Of a DNA stretch of 64,000 nucleotides, positions 8,734 to 15,706 are shown piece by piece (position 1 is the first letter of the stretch; each line of letters opens with the position of its first letter). Both the position numbers and the translations under genes were made by a program. Source of the DNA: Tsukamurella ocularis (GTDB lineage Bacteria > Actinomycetota > Actinomycetes > Mycobacteriales > Mycobacteriaceae); NCBI RefSeq assembly GCF_024807615.1, contig NZ_JANUCJ010000003.1:124001-188000 (forward strand). Direction: 5' to 3'. The notes below the pieces were generated by a model. The model worked only from the letters and a program-made list of their open reading frames with translations, had not been told where the DNA came from and did no database searches.

Positions 8734-9648
8734 TCACCCTGGGAAGCGTGGGATCGATGCAATCACGCCGGTGTTGAACATCTGGGTGGTCAGGATCGAA
8801 TAGAACCGCCTCCGGTCGAGCAGGTCCTCCCACTTCCAGTGACACACGGTGATGCCGATGGTGGCGAAGTCGCTGTCCCGCCGCTGCTCGTAGCGCCGAC
8901 GGTCCGCGTCAGAGCGGTACTTGTCCTCCCCGTCGAACTCGCCGACGAGGCGCCCCCAGCAGAAGTCGACGACGTAGGTGCGACCCCTGATCCGGAACGT
9001 CCGCTGCAGCTCCGGCGCCGGCAGCTTCCACTGGATCATCCGTGCCCGCGACCACGACTCCCCCGCCGATTCGCTGCACTCCACGGAGTCGGCGAGCGCG
9101 CGCATCACCATCTCGCTGCCCGTCCGCCTGCCGAGAGCCGTCGCGACCCGCACGAGTTCCGCGAGCGGCACCGGCGGGCGGTCGGCGGGTTTCGGCACGC
9201 GCGGAATCAGCCGCGCACCGTCGATCAAGACGAGAGCCTGCTCGTAGGTCCCAGCCATCGCACCGTCGATGGCGGTTCGAGCGAGCGAGGTGGTCCGGAT
9301 CCCGTCCAGCAGGACGACGTCCCCGGGCGGCAACGGCCGTGGGTGCACATGCCGTTTCCCGCTGACTAGACCGCCTTTGTGTCGGTCATCGATCGTGGTG
9401 TGCACGCGGGAGTAGTCGGGCCTCAGGGCGGGCAGCCCCCACAGCACGGCGGCGCTCTGGTGGCTGATCACTCCCCAGCCACCGACGGTGCCGGCCGCCC
9501 GTACCATCCGCTCATATTCGACCCACGCCTCCCCGACCGACGCGTCGGTGTAGATCGTGGGCCACAGCATCCGCAGCTTCTTCACCCGGATCGCCTGCCG
9601 GATCCCGTTGCGCGTCCACCCCTGGGCGAGCAATAACTCGCGCGTCAT
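8734..9648 (-). CDS. AbiEi-like N-terminal domain fused to a DUF559/Vsr-like domain
   Basis: About 304 residues from the chosen ATG at 9648, which has a GGGGGAC ribosome site; an ATG at 9660 and further upstream starts are possible. The N-terminal part (MTRELLLAQGWTRNGIRQAIRVKKLRMLWPTIYTDA) resembles the winged-helix domain of AbiEi-type antitoxins, and the middle (SHQSAAVLWGLPAL, TSLARTAIDGA) matches the conserved body of this actinobacterial family. The C-terminus (VVDFCWGRLVGEFDGEDKY) has the D...E-x-D-x-x-K spacing of DUF559/very-short-patch-repair-type nuclease folds. No AbiEii-like toxin gene is adjacent. Orphan genes of this type are frequent in actinobacteria and have no settled function. 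It is bracketed by the 83-bp elements and preceded by DnaA-box-like repeats. Confidence 0.72.
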   Translation of the reverse strand: MTRELLLAQGWTRNGIRQAIRVKKLRMLWPTIYTDASVGEAWVEYERMVRAAGTVGGWGVISHQSAAVLWGLPALRPDYSRVHTTIDDRHKGGLVSGKRHVHPRPLPPGDVVLLDGIRTTSLARTAIDGAMAGTYEQALVLIDGARLIPRVPKPADRPPVPLAELVRVATALGRRTGSEMVMRALADSVECSESAGESWSRARMIQWKLPAPELQRTFRIRGRTYVVDFCWGRLVGEFDGEDKYRSDADRRRYEQRRDSDFATIGITVCHWKWEDLLDRRRFYSILTTQMFNTGVIASIPRFPG

Positions 9649-9721
9649 CAAGTCCCCCATGGAGTTGATGGTGCCGCCCCGCCGCTTCCACCCGGTCCGC
9701 CGAACCGCCGTGCAGGGCCCG

Positions 9722-9748
9722 TCATCCACAGGAACAGCGTTATCCACA
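9722..9748. repeat. Two direct DnaA-box-like repeats
   Basis: TCATCCACAGG (9722-9732) and TTATCCACAGG (9740-9750) are direct repeats spaced 18 bp start to start. The second contains the perfect consensus DnaA box TTATCCACA. They lie 70-100 bp upstream of the chosen start of the AbiEi-like gene. Only two boxes are present and no replication gene is near, so an origin is unlikely; regulation by DnaA or another protein is possible. Confidence 0.5.
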
Positions 9749-9789
9749 GGCTCCCACGCGCCCGGCGTCGCTCGCTTCGCTCGTGGTGC

Positions 9790-9872
9790 TCCCTAGCGGG
9801 GCGGCCAGCTCCCTACGTCTATGGACATGGGGAATGTACGACACGCGACGGCACTGCACGCCCCGCTAGGGA
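9790..9872. mobile_element. 83-bp MITE-like element, copy B
   Basis: The second copy of the element at 8614-8696, exactly the same length, with the same 11-bp inverted ends: TCCCTAGCGGG at 9790-9800 and its complement at 9862-9872. Hand alignment gives about 11 mismatches in 83, most of them in the right third. It lies between the AbiEi-like gene and the MFS transporter gene. Confidence 0.55.
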
Positions 9873-9904
9873 GAACCGGCGATGTCGACCGCCGAGTTCG
9901 CACG

Positions 9905-9916
9905 TCCCGCTAGGGA
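9905..9916. repeat. Solitary terminal-repeat word
   Basis: TCCCGCTAGGGA, the reverse complement of TCCCTAGCGGGA, stands alone 33 bases right of copy B. The same 12-mer occurs at 668-679 in the hairpin after the CDF transporter gene. Confidence 0.45.
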
Positions 9917-9959
9917 CAGAGCCGACGATCCGGACCGGACACAGACGGTCGCGCCGACG

Positions 9960-11183
9960 CTACGAACGCGCGGTCGACGGTGCCGGGGCCTCAAGTTCGC
10001 GCGCCGCGGGGGCGACGACCACCGCGACGGCCACCGCGACGAGCACCAGGATCAGCGCGTAGAGCAGGGTGACGAACTCGCCCAGGGCGCCGATGATCGG
10101 CGGGCCGGCGAGGAACGAGAGGTAGCCGATGGTCGAGACCACGGAGACCCGCACCGCCGCCATGCGCGGCTCGTCGGCCGCCGCGGACATGCCGACGGGG
10201 AAGCCGAGCGAGGCGCCCAGCCCCCAGAGCGCGACCCCCACATACGCGGCCCAGGTCGGGCCGAAGATGACGAGCGAGAGGCCCACGAAGGCGAGCGCGC
10301 CGCAGGCGCGCAGCGTGCGCACCCGGCCGTAGGAGTCCAGGACGCGAGTACCTGCGAGCCGGCCGATCGTCATGAAAGTGACGAAGACCGCGAAAGTCAG
10401 CGTGCCGACGGTCTTCGACGTGCCGTGGTCGTCGACCATCGCCAACGCCAACCAGTCGTTCGCGCTGCCCTCGGTGAGCGCCATTCCGAGCACCATGAGG
10501 CCGATGAGCAGCGTGCGGGGCTCGCGCCACACCGCCAGCCGCTCGCGGCGGGACACCGGAGCGTGGTCGTCGGCGTCGTGCGCCTGGAAGGGCACGTGCC
10601 GCAGCGCGAACCAGCCGACCACCAGGAGGACGCCGTTCACGACCAGTAGGTGCGGCAGCAGCGGTACGTGCGCCGCCTGGGCCGCGGCGGCGGTGAGCGC
10701 GCCGGCCACGGTGCCCATCGAGAACGCCGCGTGGAAGGCGGGCATCACGGTGCGCCCCAGCGCCCGCTCGTTCTCGGCGCCGGAGAGGTTCATGCAGACG
10801 TCGGTGATGCCGTGCGAGAGCCCGACGAAGACCAGCGGCAGCAATGTGAGCGCGTAGTTCCCGGACTGCGCGCCCGCGGCGGCGGCGATCATCGTCACGC
10901 CCAGCGCGGGCAGGGTCACCGCGATGACGCGGCGAGCGCCGAACCGCGCGGCCAGCGCCCCCGAGCCGACGAGGCCCACGACCGAGCCGACCGCCAGACC
11001 GAAGGTCAGGAGCGCCACCTGCAGCGTGGTGGCCCGCAGATCGTCGCGAACCTGGGGCAGCCGGCCGATGTAGCTGGCGAAGGTGAGCCCGCTGAGCGCG
11101 AAGATCACCGCGACGGCATTGCGCCAGGCGAGCACAGAGCCCCCTACCGCGTCCGTCTTCTGCTCCTGGAAGTCCACGCTCAC
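9960..11183 (-). CDS. MFS transporter, YbjJ/sugar-permease-like
   Basis: A 407-residue membrane protein with about twelve helices in two halves. The first half shows VFALSGLTFASYIGRLPQVRDDL, the loop ALAARFGARRVI between helices 2 and 3, and HGITDVCMNLSGAENERALGRTVMPAFHAAFSMG, a block typical of the YbjJ-like group of MFS permeases. The second half has the matching GRLAGTRVLDSYGRVRTLRA loop. It is transcribed divergently from the LacI-family regulator with a palindromic operator between, so its substrate is probably a sugar or nucleoside-like effector sensed by that regulator. Direction of transport is not known. Confidence 0.85.
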   Translation of the reverse strand: MSVDFQEQKTDAVGGSVLAWRNAVAVIFALSGLTFASYIGRLPQVRDDLRATTLQVALLTFGLAVGSVVGLVGSGALAARFGARRVIAVTLPALGVTMIAAAAGAQSGNYALTLLPLVFVGLSHGITDVCMNLSGAENERALGRTVMPAFHAAFSMGTVAGALTAAAAQAAHVPLLPHLLVVNGVLLVVGWFALRHVPFQAHDADDHAPVSRRERLAVWREPRTLLIGLMVLGMALTEGSANDWLALAMVDDHGTSKTVGTLTFAVFVTFMTIGRLAGTRVLDSYGRVRTLRACGALAFVGLSLVIFGPTWAAYVGVALWGLGASLGFPVGMSAAADEPRMAAVRVSVVSTIGYLSFLAGPPIIGALGEFVTLLYALILVLVAVAVAVVVAPAARELEAPAPSTARS

Positions 11184-11194
11184 CGATCAACCCT

Positions 11195-11208
11195 TCGAAA
11201 CGTTTCGA
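11195..11208. promoter_or_regulatory. LacI-family operator
   Basis: TCGAAACGTTTCGA is a perfect 14-bp palindrome centred on CG, the form of LacI/GalR-family operators. It lies 12 bases from the MFS start and 26 from the regulator start, upstream of the regulator's TAGGCT -10 box at 11220-11225, so it can control both genes and suggests autoregulation. Confidence 0.8.
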
Positions 11209-11233
11209 TTGTTGCTTGCTAGGCTAGGTCCCC

Positions 11234-12223
11234 ATGACACGCGGGTCAAACCGGATAACGCTGGTGCACGTCGCCGAGGCGGCGGGCGTCTCGCTGTCGA
11301 CGGCGTCCCACGCCTTCGGCATCCACAAGCCCATCAGTGACGCCACCCGCGCCCGCGTCCTCGCCGCGGCCGCCCAGCTGGGCTACGAGGGGCCCGATCC
11401 GCGGGCCCGGTCGCTGCGCAGCGGCCGCACCGACATCATCGGCGTTCAGGTGGACGACGAGGCGGGCCGCGCCTTCCGCGACCCGGTCATCATCGGCATC
11501 CTCGACGGCGTGTCGACCGCGCTGGCCGCGAGCCCCACCTCGGTCCTGCTCCTCCCCGATTCGCTCCCGGAGGAGCGCCTGCGGTCGCTCCCCGTCGACG
11601 GCGTGGTCGCCGCCGGCTGCTCCCCCGCCCTCGGCGCGCTGCGCGCGGCGATGGCGAAGCGCGGGATCCCCGTCGTCACCGCGGGCAACCAGGTCGACGA
11701 CATCGGCAGCGTCGGCGTCGAGAACCGCGCCGCCACCGCCCTGCTCACCGGCCACCTCCGCGCGCTCGGCCACCGGTCCGTCGGCGTCGTACGGCTGCGC
11801 CACGGCGATGTCGAGAAGGCGCGCACGGCTGCGGCGCTGGCCGCCTTCCCGGACGCCGCCGTCGTCGTCTCCGCCGACAGCACGATCGACGAGGGCTTCC
11901 GCGCGGGCGGCGAGCTGCTCGACGCGCACGCCCCCACCGCGGTGATCGCCCAGTCGGACCTGTTGGCCGCCGGGGTGATCCGCGCCGCCGAGGCCCGCGG
12001 CCTCCGCGTCCCGGAGGACCTCTCGGTCGTGGGCTTCGACGGTGTCCGCATCGACGGCTTCGACCGCGCCCTCACCACGATCCGGCAACCGATCGTCGAG
12101 ATGGGCCGGCTCGCAGCGCAGGCCGTGCTCGCCGCGCAGGACGGGGCGTCGCTGCCGACCCTCGCGCTCGACGTCGATCTCGTCATCGGCGACACCACCG
12201 GGCCGGCGCCTCAGCGGTCCTGA
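11234..12223 (+). CDS. LacI-family transcriptional regulator
   Basis: A 329-residue DNA-binding protein. The N-terminal helix-turn-helix ITLVHVAEAAGVSLSTASHAFGIHKPISDATRARVLAAAAQLGY is the standard LacI headpiece, followed by a hinge region and a periplasmic-binding-protein-like effector domain (IIGVQVDDEAGRAFRDPVIIGILDGVS ... VVGFDGVRIDGFDRALTTIRQP). The ATG follows a TAGGCT -10 box by 8 bases with no ribosome site, so the message is probably leaderless. It diverges from the MFS transporter gene and is likely its repressor. Its 3' end overlaps the acyltransferase gene on the other strand by 13 bases. Confidence 0.9.
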   Translation: MTRGSNRITLVHVAEAAGVSLSTASHAFGIHKPISDATRARVLAAAAQLGYEGPDPRARSLRSGRTDIIGVQVDDEAGRAFRDPVIIGILDGVSTALAASPTSVLLLPDSLPEERLRSLPVDGVVAAGCSPALGALRAAMAKRGIPVVTAGNQVDDIGSVGVENRAATALLTGHLRALGHRSVGVVRLRHGDVEKARTAAALAAFPDAAVVVSADSTIDEGFRAGGELLDAHAPTAVIAQSDLLAAGVIRAAEARGLRVPEDLSVVGFDGVRIDGFDRALTTIRQPIVEMGRLAAQAVLAAQDGASLPTLALDVDLVIGDTTGPAPQRS

Positions 12224-13539
12224 GCCACCTCGTCGAGCGCGGCCGCCAGCAGGCTCGCGTACGTGTCCGGGTCGGGCACGGCGGTGCGGCTGCTGGTCAC
12301 GGAGACCGTCACCGTGTCACCCAGTCCGTGCACGCCGTGCGTGAGCCCAATGGCGGGCGAGAGTGCCGGGAAGCCCGCGGTGAACACCGATCTCCCGCCC
12401 AGCAGCTCCAGGTCCGCCGGTCCGCGGTGCACGCTGGAGAGCACCGTCGCGCCGGCCATCGTGTCCGGGATGATCGTGGGGTCGAAGGCGCGCACGCCGA
12501 GCACCGCGAGGGCTGACGGTGCCGCGTCCTCCGCCGCCCCGACGGTGCGCCACAACGGACTCGCGGCGCGCTCGCGGGCGGCGGCCAACGCCGCGGCGAC
12601 GCGAACGGGACGCTCCGCGGCGGGGATCCCGGGGTACAGCGGCACAGAGACGTTGCCGAAGGAATTGCGCTCGCCGTGCCTCCGCTCGCGCGCGACCATC
12701 ACCTCCGCCGACAGCTCCGCGGGCACCACCCCGCCCCGAAGGCGCAGGTACCGCTCCACGGCCAGCGAGACCGCGGCGAGCGCGGTCACCGTGACGGTGT
12801 GCCCGGCATGCAGGGAAGCGTTGTCGCGCAACAGCATCCGCACGTCACGGGTCGCATCGGGGGCGACGTTGAGCAGGGTGCGGGGACAGCCGGGGATCGC
12901 GGGCGGCAGCGCGCCGTCGCGGGTGCGCCGGTCGATCGCGGCGCGGGCCCGTGGGGCGAGCGCGCCGAGCGCCACCGTCCGGGCCAGCGCGACGGGCAGC
13001 CCCAGCACGCCGCGGGCGGCGCGGAGCGGGCCGGGCAGCGGCCGGAAGACCGGCGCCTCGCGGGCCTCGCCGGAACCGAGGAGCGCGCGGGCGATCTCAG
13101 CGGACCGTCGACCGTCCGCGAGGGCGTGGGCCACCTGCAGCACCACCACCGTCGCGGGGCCGGCGCACCGCGGCGCGCCCGCCACCCGGGGGAAGACGTG
13201 CAGCCGCCAGGGCGCGACGGTCGCGTCCACCTGCCGAGCGAAGAGGCGGGCCACGGCGGCGGGCACCGCGTCCCAGGTGTGCGCGATCCCCTCGCGGACG
13301 TCGGCCACCTCGCCCGGCGCCCATGCGGGGTGCTCGAGATCGCCGGGCGCGGGCGCGATCCGCAGCCGCAGGTCAGCGATCGACGGTGCGCGCGCCAGCA
13401 CGACGTCCGCCACCTCCGCGGCCGACGGTGCCGGGCCGGCACCGTGGTCGAAGCAGTAGAGCAGGAACTGATCGCTCGGCATCACCGCCGACGCCCAATG
13501 GGTACGGGCGTCGCGCGGGGAGAGGAGCCCACCGGTCAC
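12211..13539 (-). CDS. WS/DGAT-like O-acyltransferase with altered active-site motif
   Basis: A 442-residue protein of the wax ester synthase/diacylglycerol acyltransferase family, which makes storage lipids from acyl-CoA in mycolic-acid bacteria. The N-terminal half contains VVLQVAHALADGRRSAEIA: the family motif HHxxxDG appears as A137-H138-x3-D142-G143, so the first histidine is lost but the second, thought catalytic, and the aspartate remain. The C-terminal half shows the DUF1298-like NSFGNVSVPLYPGIP block and GVHGLGDTVTVSVTSSR. The GTG start at 13539 lies exactly 6 bases after a TAGCGT -10 box, suggesting leaderless transcription. Activity on lipid substrates is plausible but not assured. 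Confidence 0.75.
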   Translation of the reverse strand: MTGGLLSPRDARTHWASAVMPSDQFLLYCFDHGAGPAPSAAEVADVVLARAPSIADLRLRIAPAPGDLEHPAWAPGEVADVREGIAHTWDAVPAAVARLFARQVDATVAPWRLHVFPRVAGAPRCAGPATVVVLQVAHALADGRRSAEIARALLGSGEAREAPVFRPLPGPLRAARGVLGLPVALARTVALGALAPRARAAIDRRTRDGALPPAIPGCPRTLLNVAPDATRDVRMLLRDNASLHAGHTVTVTALAAVSLAVERYLRLRGGVVPAELSAEVMVARERRHGERNSFGNVSVPLYPGIPAAERPVRVAAALAAARERAASPLWRTVGAAEDAAPSALAVLGVRAFDPTIIPDTMAGATVLSSVHRGPADLELLGGRSVFTAGFPALSPAIGLTHGVHGLGDTVTVSVTSSRTAVPDPDTYASLLAAALDEVAQDR

Positions 13540-13693
13540 GGCACCACGCTAACGCACCCGGATCCCGGCCTCCCCGACGGCGGAAGCCATGTCGTCACCA
13601 CGATCGGATCTCCGTGACCACAGCCCCGTCTCCCGTAGTTTCGATGACGATGCCCGGCAGACACGACCCGTCGGCCGAGAGAAGGAGACGCAC

Positions 13694-14791
13694 ATGGGAC
13701 GGACCGACCACCGGGTCGCGGTCGTCGGGGGCGGCGGAGTCGGGGCGGCTGCGGCGTGGGCCCTCGCCCGCGCCGGGGTCGACGTGGTGCTGATCGAGCG
13801 GTACCGGCGCGCCCACACGCTGGGCGCCTCGCACGGCGCGACGCGCAACTTCAACCCGGGCTACACCCGTCCGGAGTACCTCGCGCTGCTGCGCGCCGCG
13901 CTCCCACTCTGGCGGGAGCTGGAAACCGAGTCGGGCGCACATCTCCTCGACCAGGTGGGCGTCGTCAACCGCGGGCCGCGGCCGGACGTCCAGGACCTCC
14001 TGGAGGCGCTGCCCACGATCGGCCTGCGCGCCGAGCTGCTCGACGCCCGCGAGGCCTCCCGGCGATGGCCCCAGCTGCGGTTCGCCGGACCCGCCGTGCA
14101 CCTCCCCGACGGTGGGCGGCTCTACGCGGAGCGGGCCGTCGACGCGCTCTACCGGGTCGCGGAGGCCCGCGGCGCACGCATCCTGGAAGACACCCGGGTC
14201 GCCTCCCTCCGGGCGAACGACGACGGCGTGGTCATCGAGACCGACAGCGGGCCGATCACCGCCCGCGCCGCCGTCGTCGCGGCCGGGGCCTGGTCGAGCC
14301 GCCTGCTGGACGGCGTTGTGGACCTGCCCCGGCTCACCGTCACCCAGGAGCAGCCCGCGCACTTCGCGCTCACCGCGCCGCTCGCCGACCTGCCCGCGTT
14401 CAACCATCACCCCGAGGCGGACTCCGCCTGGTGGCCCTCGGCCGTCTACGGCGGCTGGACGCCCGGCGTCGGGATCAAGGCCGGGTGGCACGGCGTGGGG
14501 CCCGTCACCGATCCCGACGCACGCACCCTGCGATCGGAACCGGCCCAGCTGCTCGCCCTCCGGCGGTACGTCGCCGAGTGGATCCCCGGCGCGGACGCGG
14601 ACCAGTTCGAGGAGATCAGCTGCACGTACACGACGACCCCGACGGCGGACTTCGCGATCGGCACCGTCGGCCCGATCACGGTCGCGGCCGGGTTCTCGGG
14701 CCACGGCTTCAAGTTCCTGCCCGCGCTGGGCGAACTGCTGGCCCGACTCGCCTCCACCCCGGGCGCCAGATCGCCGTTCCGCCTGGCGTGA
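13694..14791 (+). CDS. Sarcosine oxidase/N-methyltryptophan oxidase-family flavoenzyme
   Basis: A 365-residue cytoplasmic amine oxidase. The FAD-binding VAVVGGGGVGAAAAWALARAG is at residues 7-27, followed by GASHGATRNFNPGYTRPEYLALL, the substrate-side block of monomeric sarcosine and N-methyltryptophan oxidases. Cys310 in SCTYTTTPTADFAIG aligns with the cysteine that binds FAD covalently in that family, and the C-terminus has the usual GHGFKFLPALGELLA. The ATG at 13694 has a strong GAAGGAG ribosome site 6 bases upstream. It would oxidise an N-methyl or related amine to aldehyde and hydrogen peroxide; the substrate is unknown. The ROK kinase gene converges from the right with 9 bases between. 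Confidence 0.82.
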   Translation: MGRTDHRVAVVGGGGVGAAAAWALARAGVDVVLIERYRRAHTLGASHGATRNFNPGYTRPEYLALLRAALPLWRELETESGAHLLDQVGVVNRGPRPDVQDLLEALPTIGLRAELLDAREASRRWPQLRFAGPAVHLPDGGRLYAERAVDALYRVAEARGARILEDTRVASLRANDDGVVIETDSGPITARAAVVAAGAWSSRLLDGVVDLPRLTVTQEQPAHFALTAPLADLPAFNHHPEADSAWWPSAVYGGWTPGVGIKAGWHGVGPVTDPDARTLRSEPAQLLALRRYVAEWIPGADADQFEEISCTYTTTPTADFAIGTVGPITVAAGFSGHGFKFLPALGELLARLASTPGARSPFRLA

Positions 14792-14800
14792 CGACGCCGA

Positions 14801-15706
14801 TCAGGAAAGAACGGCGCGCCGGTAGACGAGCGCCGCGGCACCGATGAGGGGCGCGTCGGCGCCGAGGCCGGCGGGGACGACCCGCGCGGCGGCCACGTAG
14901 GGCAGCGGGTGCGCGGCGACCGCGGCCTGCACGAGGTCCACGAAATCGTCGGCGACGCGGGTGAATCCGCCGCCGAGGACGACGACCGAGACGGGCACCA
15001 GCGCCACGGCGCTGCCGATCCCCTGGCCGACGGCGGCGGCGCACCGTCGGACCGCGGCGACCGCGACGGCGTCCCCGGCGCGGTACGCCTCCCCCAGCTC
15101 CTCCCCGGTGGAGCCATCGAAGCCCTGCGTGCGCGCCCACTCCACGGTGTGCGGGCCGGAGGCGACGGACTCGAGCATGGTGGTGCGGCCGAGGGATTCG
15201 CTGCCGGTGTACCCCGACAGTTCTACTTGACCGATGTGCCCGGCGTTGCCGACGAGCGCGCGGCCGCCCACGACGAAGCCGCCGCCGATGCCGGTGGAGA
15301 CCACCATGCCGAGGGCGTCGTCATGGCCGCGCGCCGCCCCGAGCCAATGCTCGCCGAGCACGATCGCGACGCCGTCCCGGCGGAACTCGACGGGCAGGCC
15401 GCCGGCGGCGTCCGCCACGAGGTCGCGCAGCGGGAAGCCGTGCAGCGCCTCGAGGTTGATCGGCGAGGTGGTGCCCGCCGCGTCGTCGACCGGCCCGGCC
15501 GCGGCCAAGCCCACCCCCTGGACCGGCCCGTCCGCGGCGGCGAGGGCGTCGCGCACGACGCCGGTGATCGCTGCCTCGAGTTCGGCGGTCGTCGCCTCGG
15601 GCCCGGTGGGTGCGCGGTACCGCGACGCCTCGACGACGGTGCCGTCCGCCTCCACCAGCCCGGCCGCCACCTTGGTACCGCCGAGGTCCACCGCGAGGAC
15701 GGTCAT
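14801..15706 (-). CDS. ROK-family sugar kinase (glucokinase-like)
   Basis: A 301-residue kinase. The N-terminus VLAVDLGGTKVAAGLVEADG is the phosphate-binding loop of ROK kinases and the centre VVSTGIGGGFVVGGRALVGNAGHIGQVEL carries the nucleotide/sugar-binding glycine block and the active-site GHIG. The zinc-binding cysteine cluster that normally follows GHIG is absent (LSGYTGSESLGRTTMLESVASG), so it belongs to a cysteine-less subgroup. The start overlaps the glycogen phosphorylase stop by 4 bases (ATGA), a sign of translational coupling. Phosphorylation of glucose released along with glucose-1-phosphate from glucans is a reasonable role, by inference. Confidence 0.82.
   Translation of the reverse strand: MTVLAVDLGGTKVAAGLVEADGTVVEASRYRAPTGPEATTAELEAAITGVVRDALAAADGPVQGVGLAAAGPVDDAAGTTSPINLEALHGFPLRDLVADAAGGLPVEFRRDGVAIVLGEHWLGAARGHDDALGMVVSTGIGGGFVVGGRALVGNAGHIGQVELSGYTGSESLGRTTMLESVASGPHTVEWARTQGFDGSTGEELGEAYRAGDAVAVAAVRRCAAAVGQGIGSAVALVPVSVVVLGGGFTRVADDFVDLVQAAVAAHPLPYVAAARVVPAGLGADAPLIGAAALVYRRAVLS

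Larger units (their letters stand above)
9649..9959. other. Non-coding interval with repeats upstream of the AbiEi-like gene
   Basis: No convincing gene is seen in these 311 bases. They hold two DnaA-box-like direct repeats (9722-9748), the sequence CGCTCGCTTCGCTCGTGG shared with the left flank of copy A, the 83-bp element copy B (9790-9872) and a solitary copy of the terminal repeat (9905-9916). The promoter of the AbiEi-like gene should lie in the first hundred bases. Confidence 0.6.

Noticed and set aside
8734-9747. AbiE toxin-antitoxin pair
   Set aside because: The antitoxin-like domain is fused to a nuclease-like C-terminus and no AbiEii nucleotidyltransferase gene is adjacent, so a standard type IV pair is not present.
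9722-9750. Replication origin at the DnaA-box-like repeats
   Set aside because: Only two boxes, no AT-rich stretch, and no dnaA, dnaN, rpmH or plasmid replication gene nearby.
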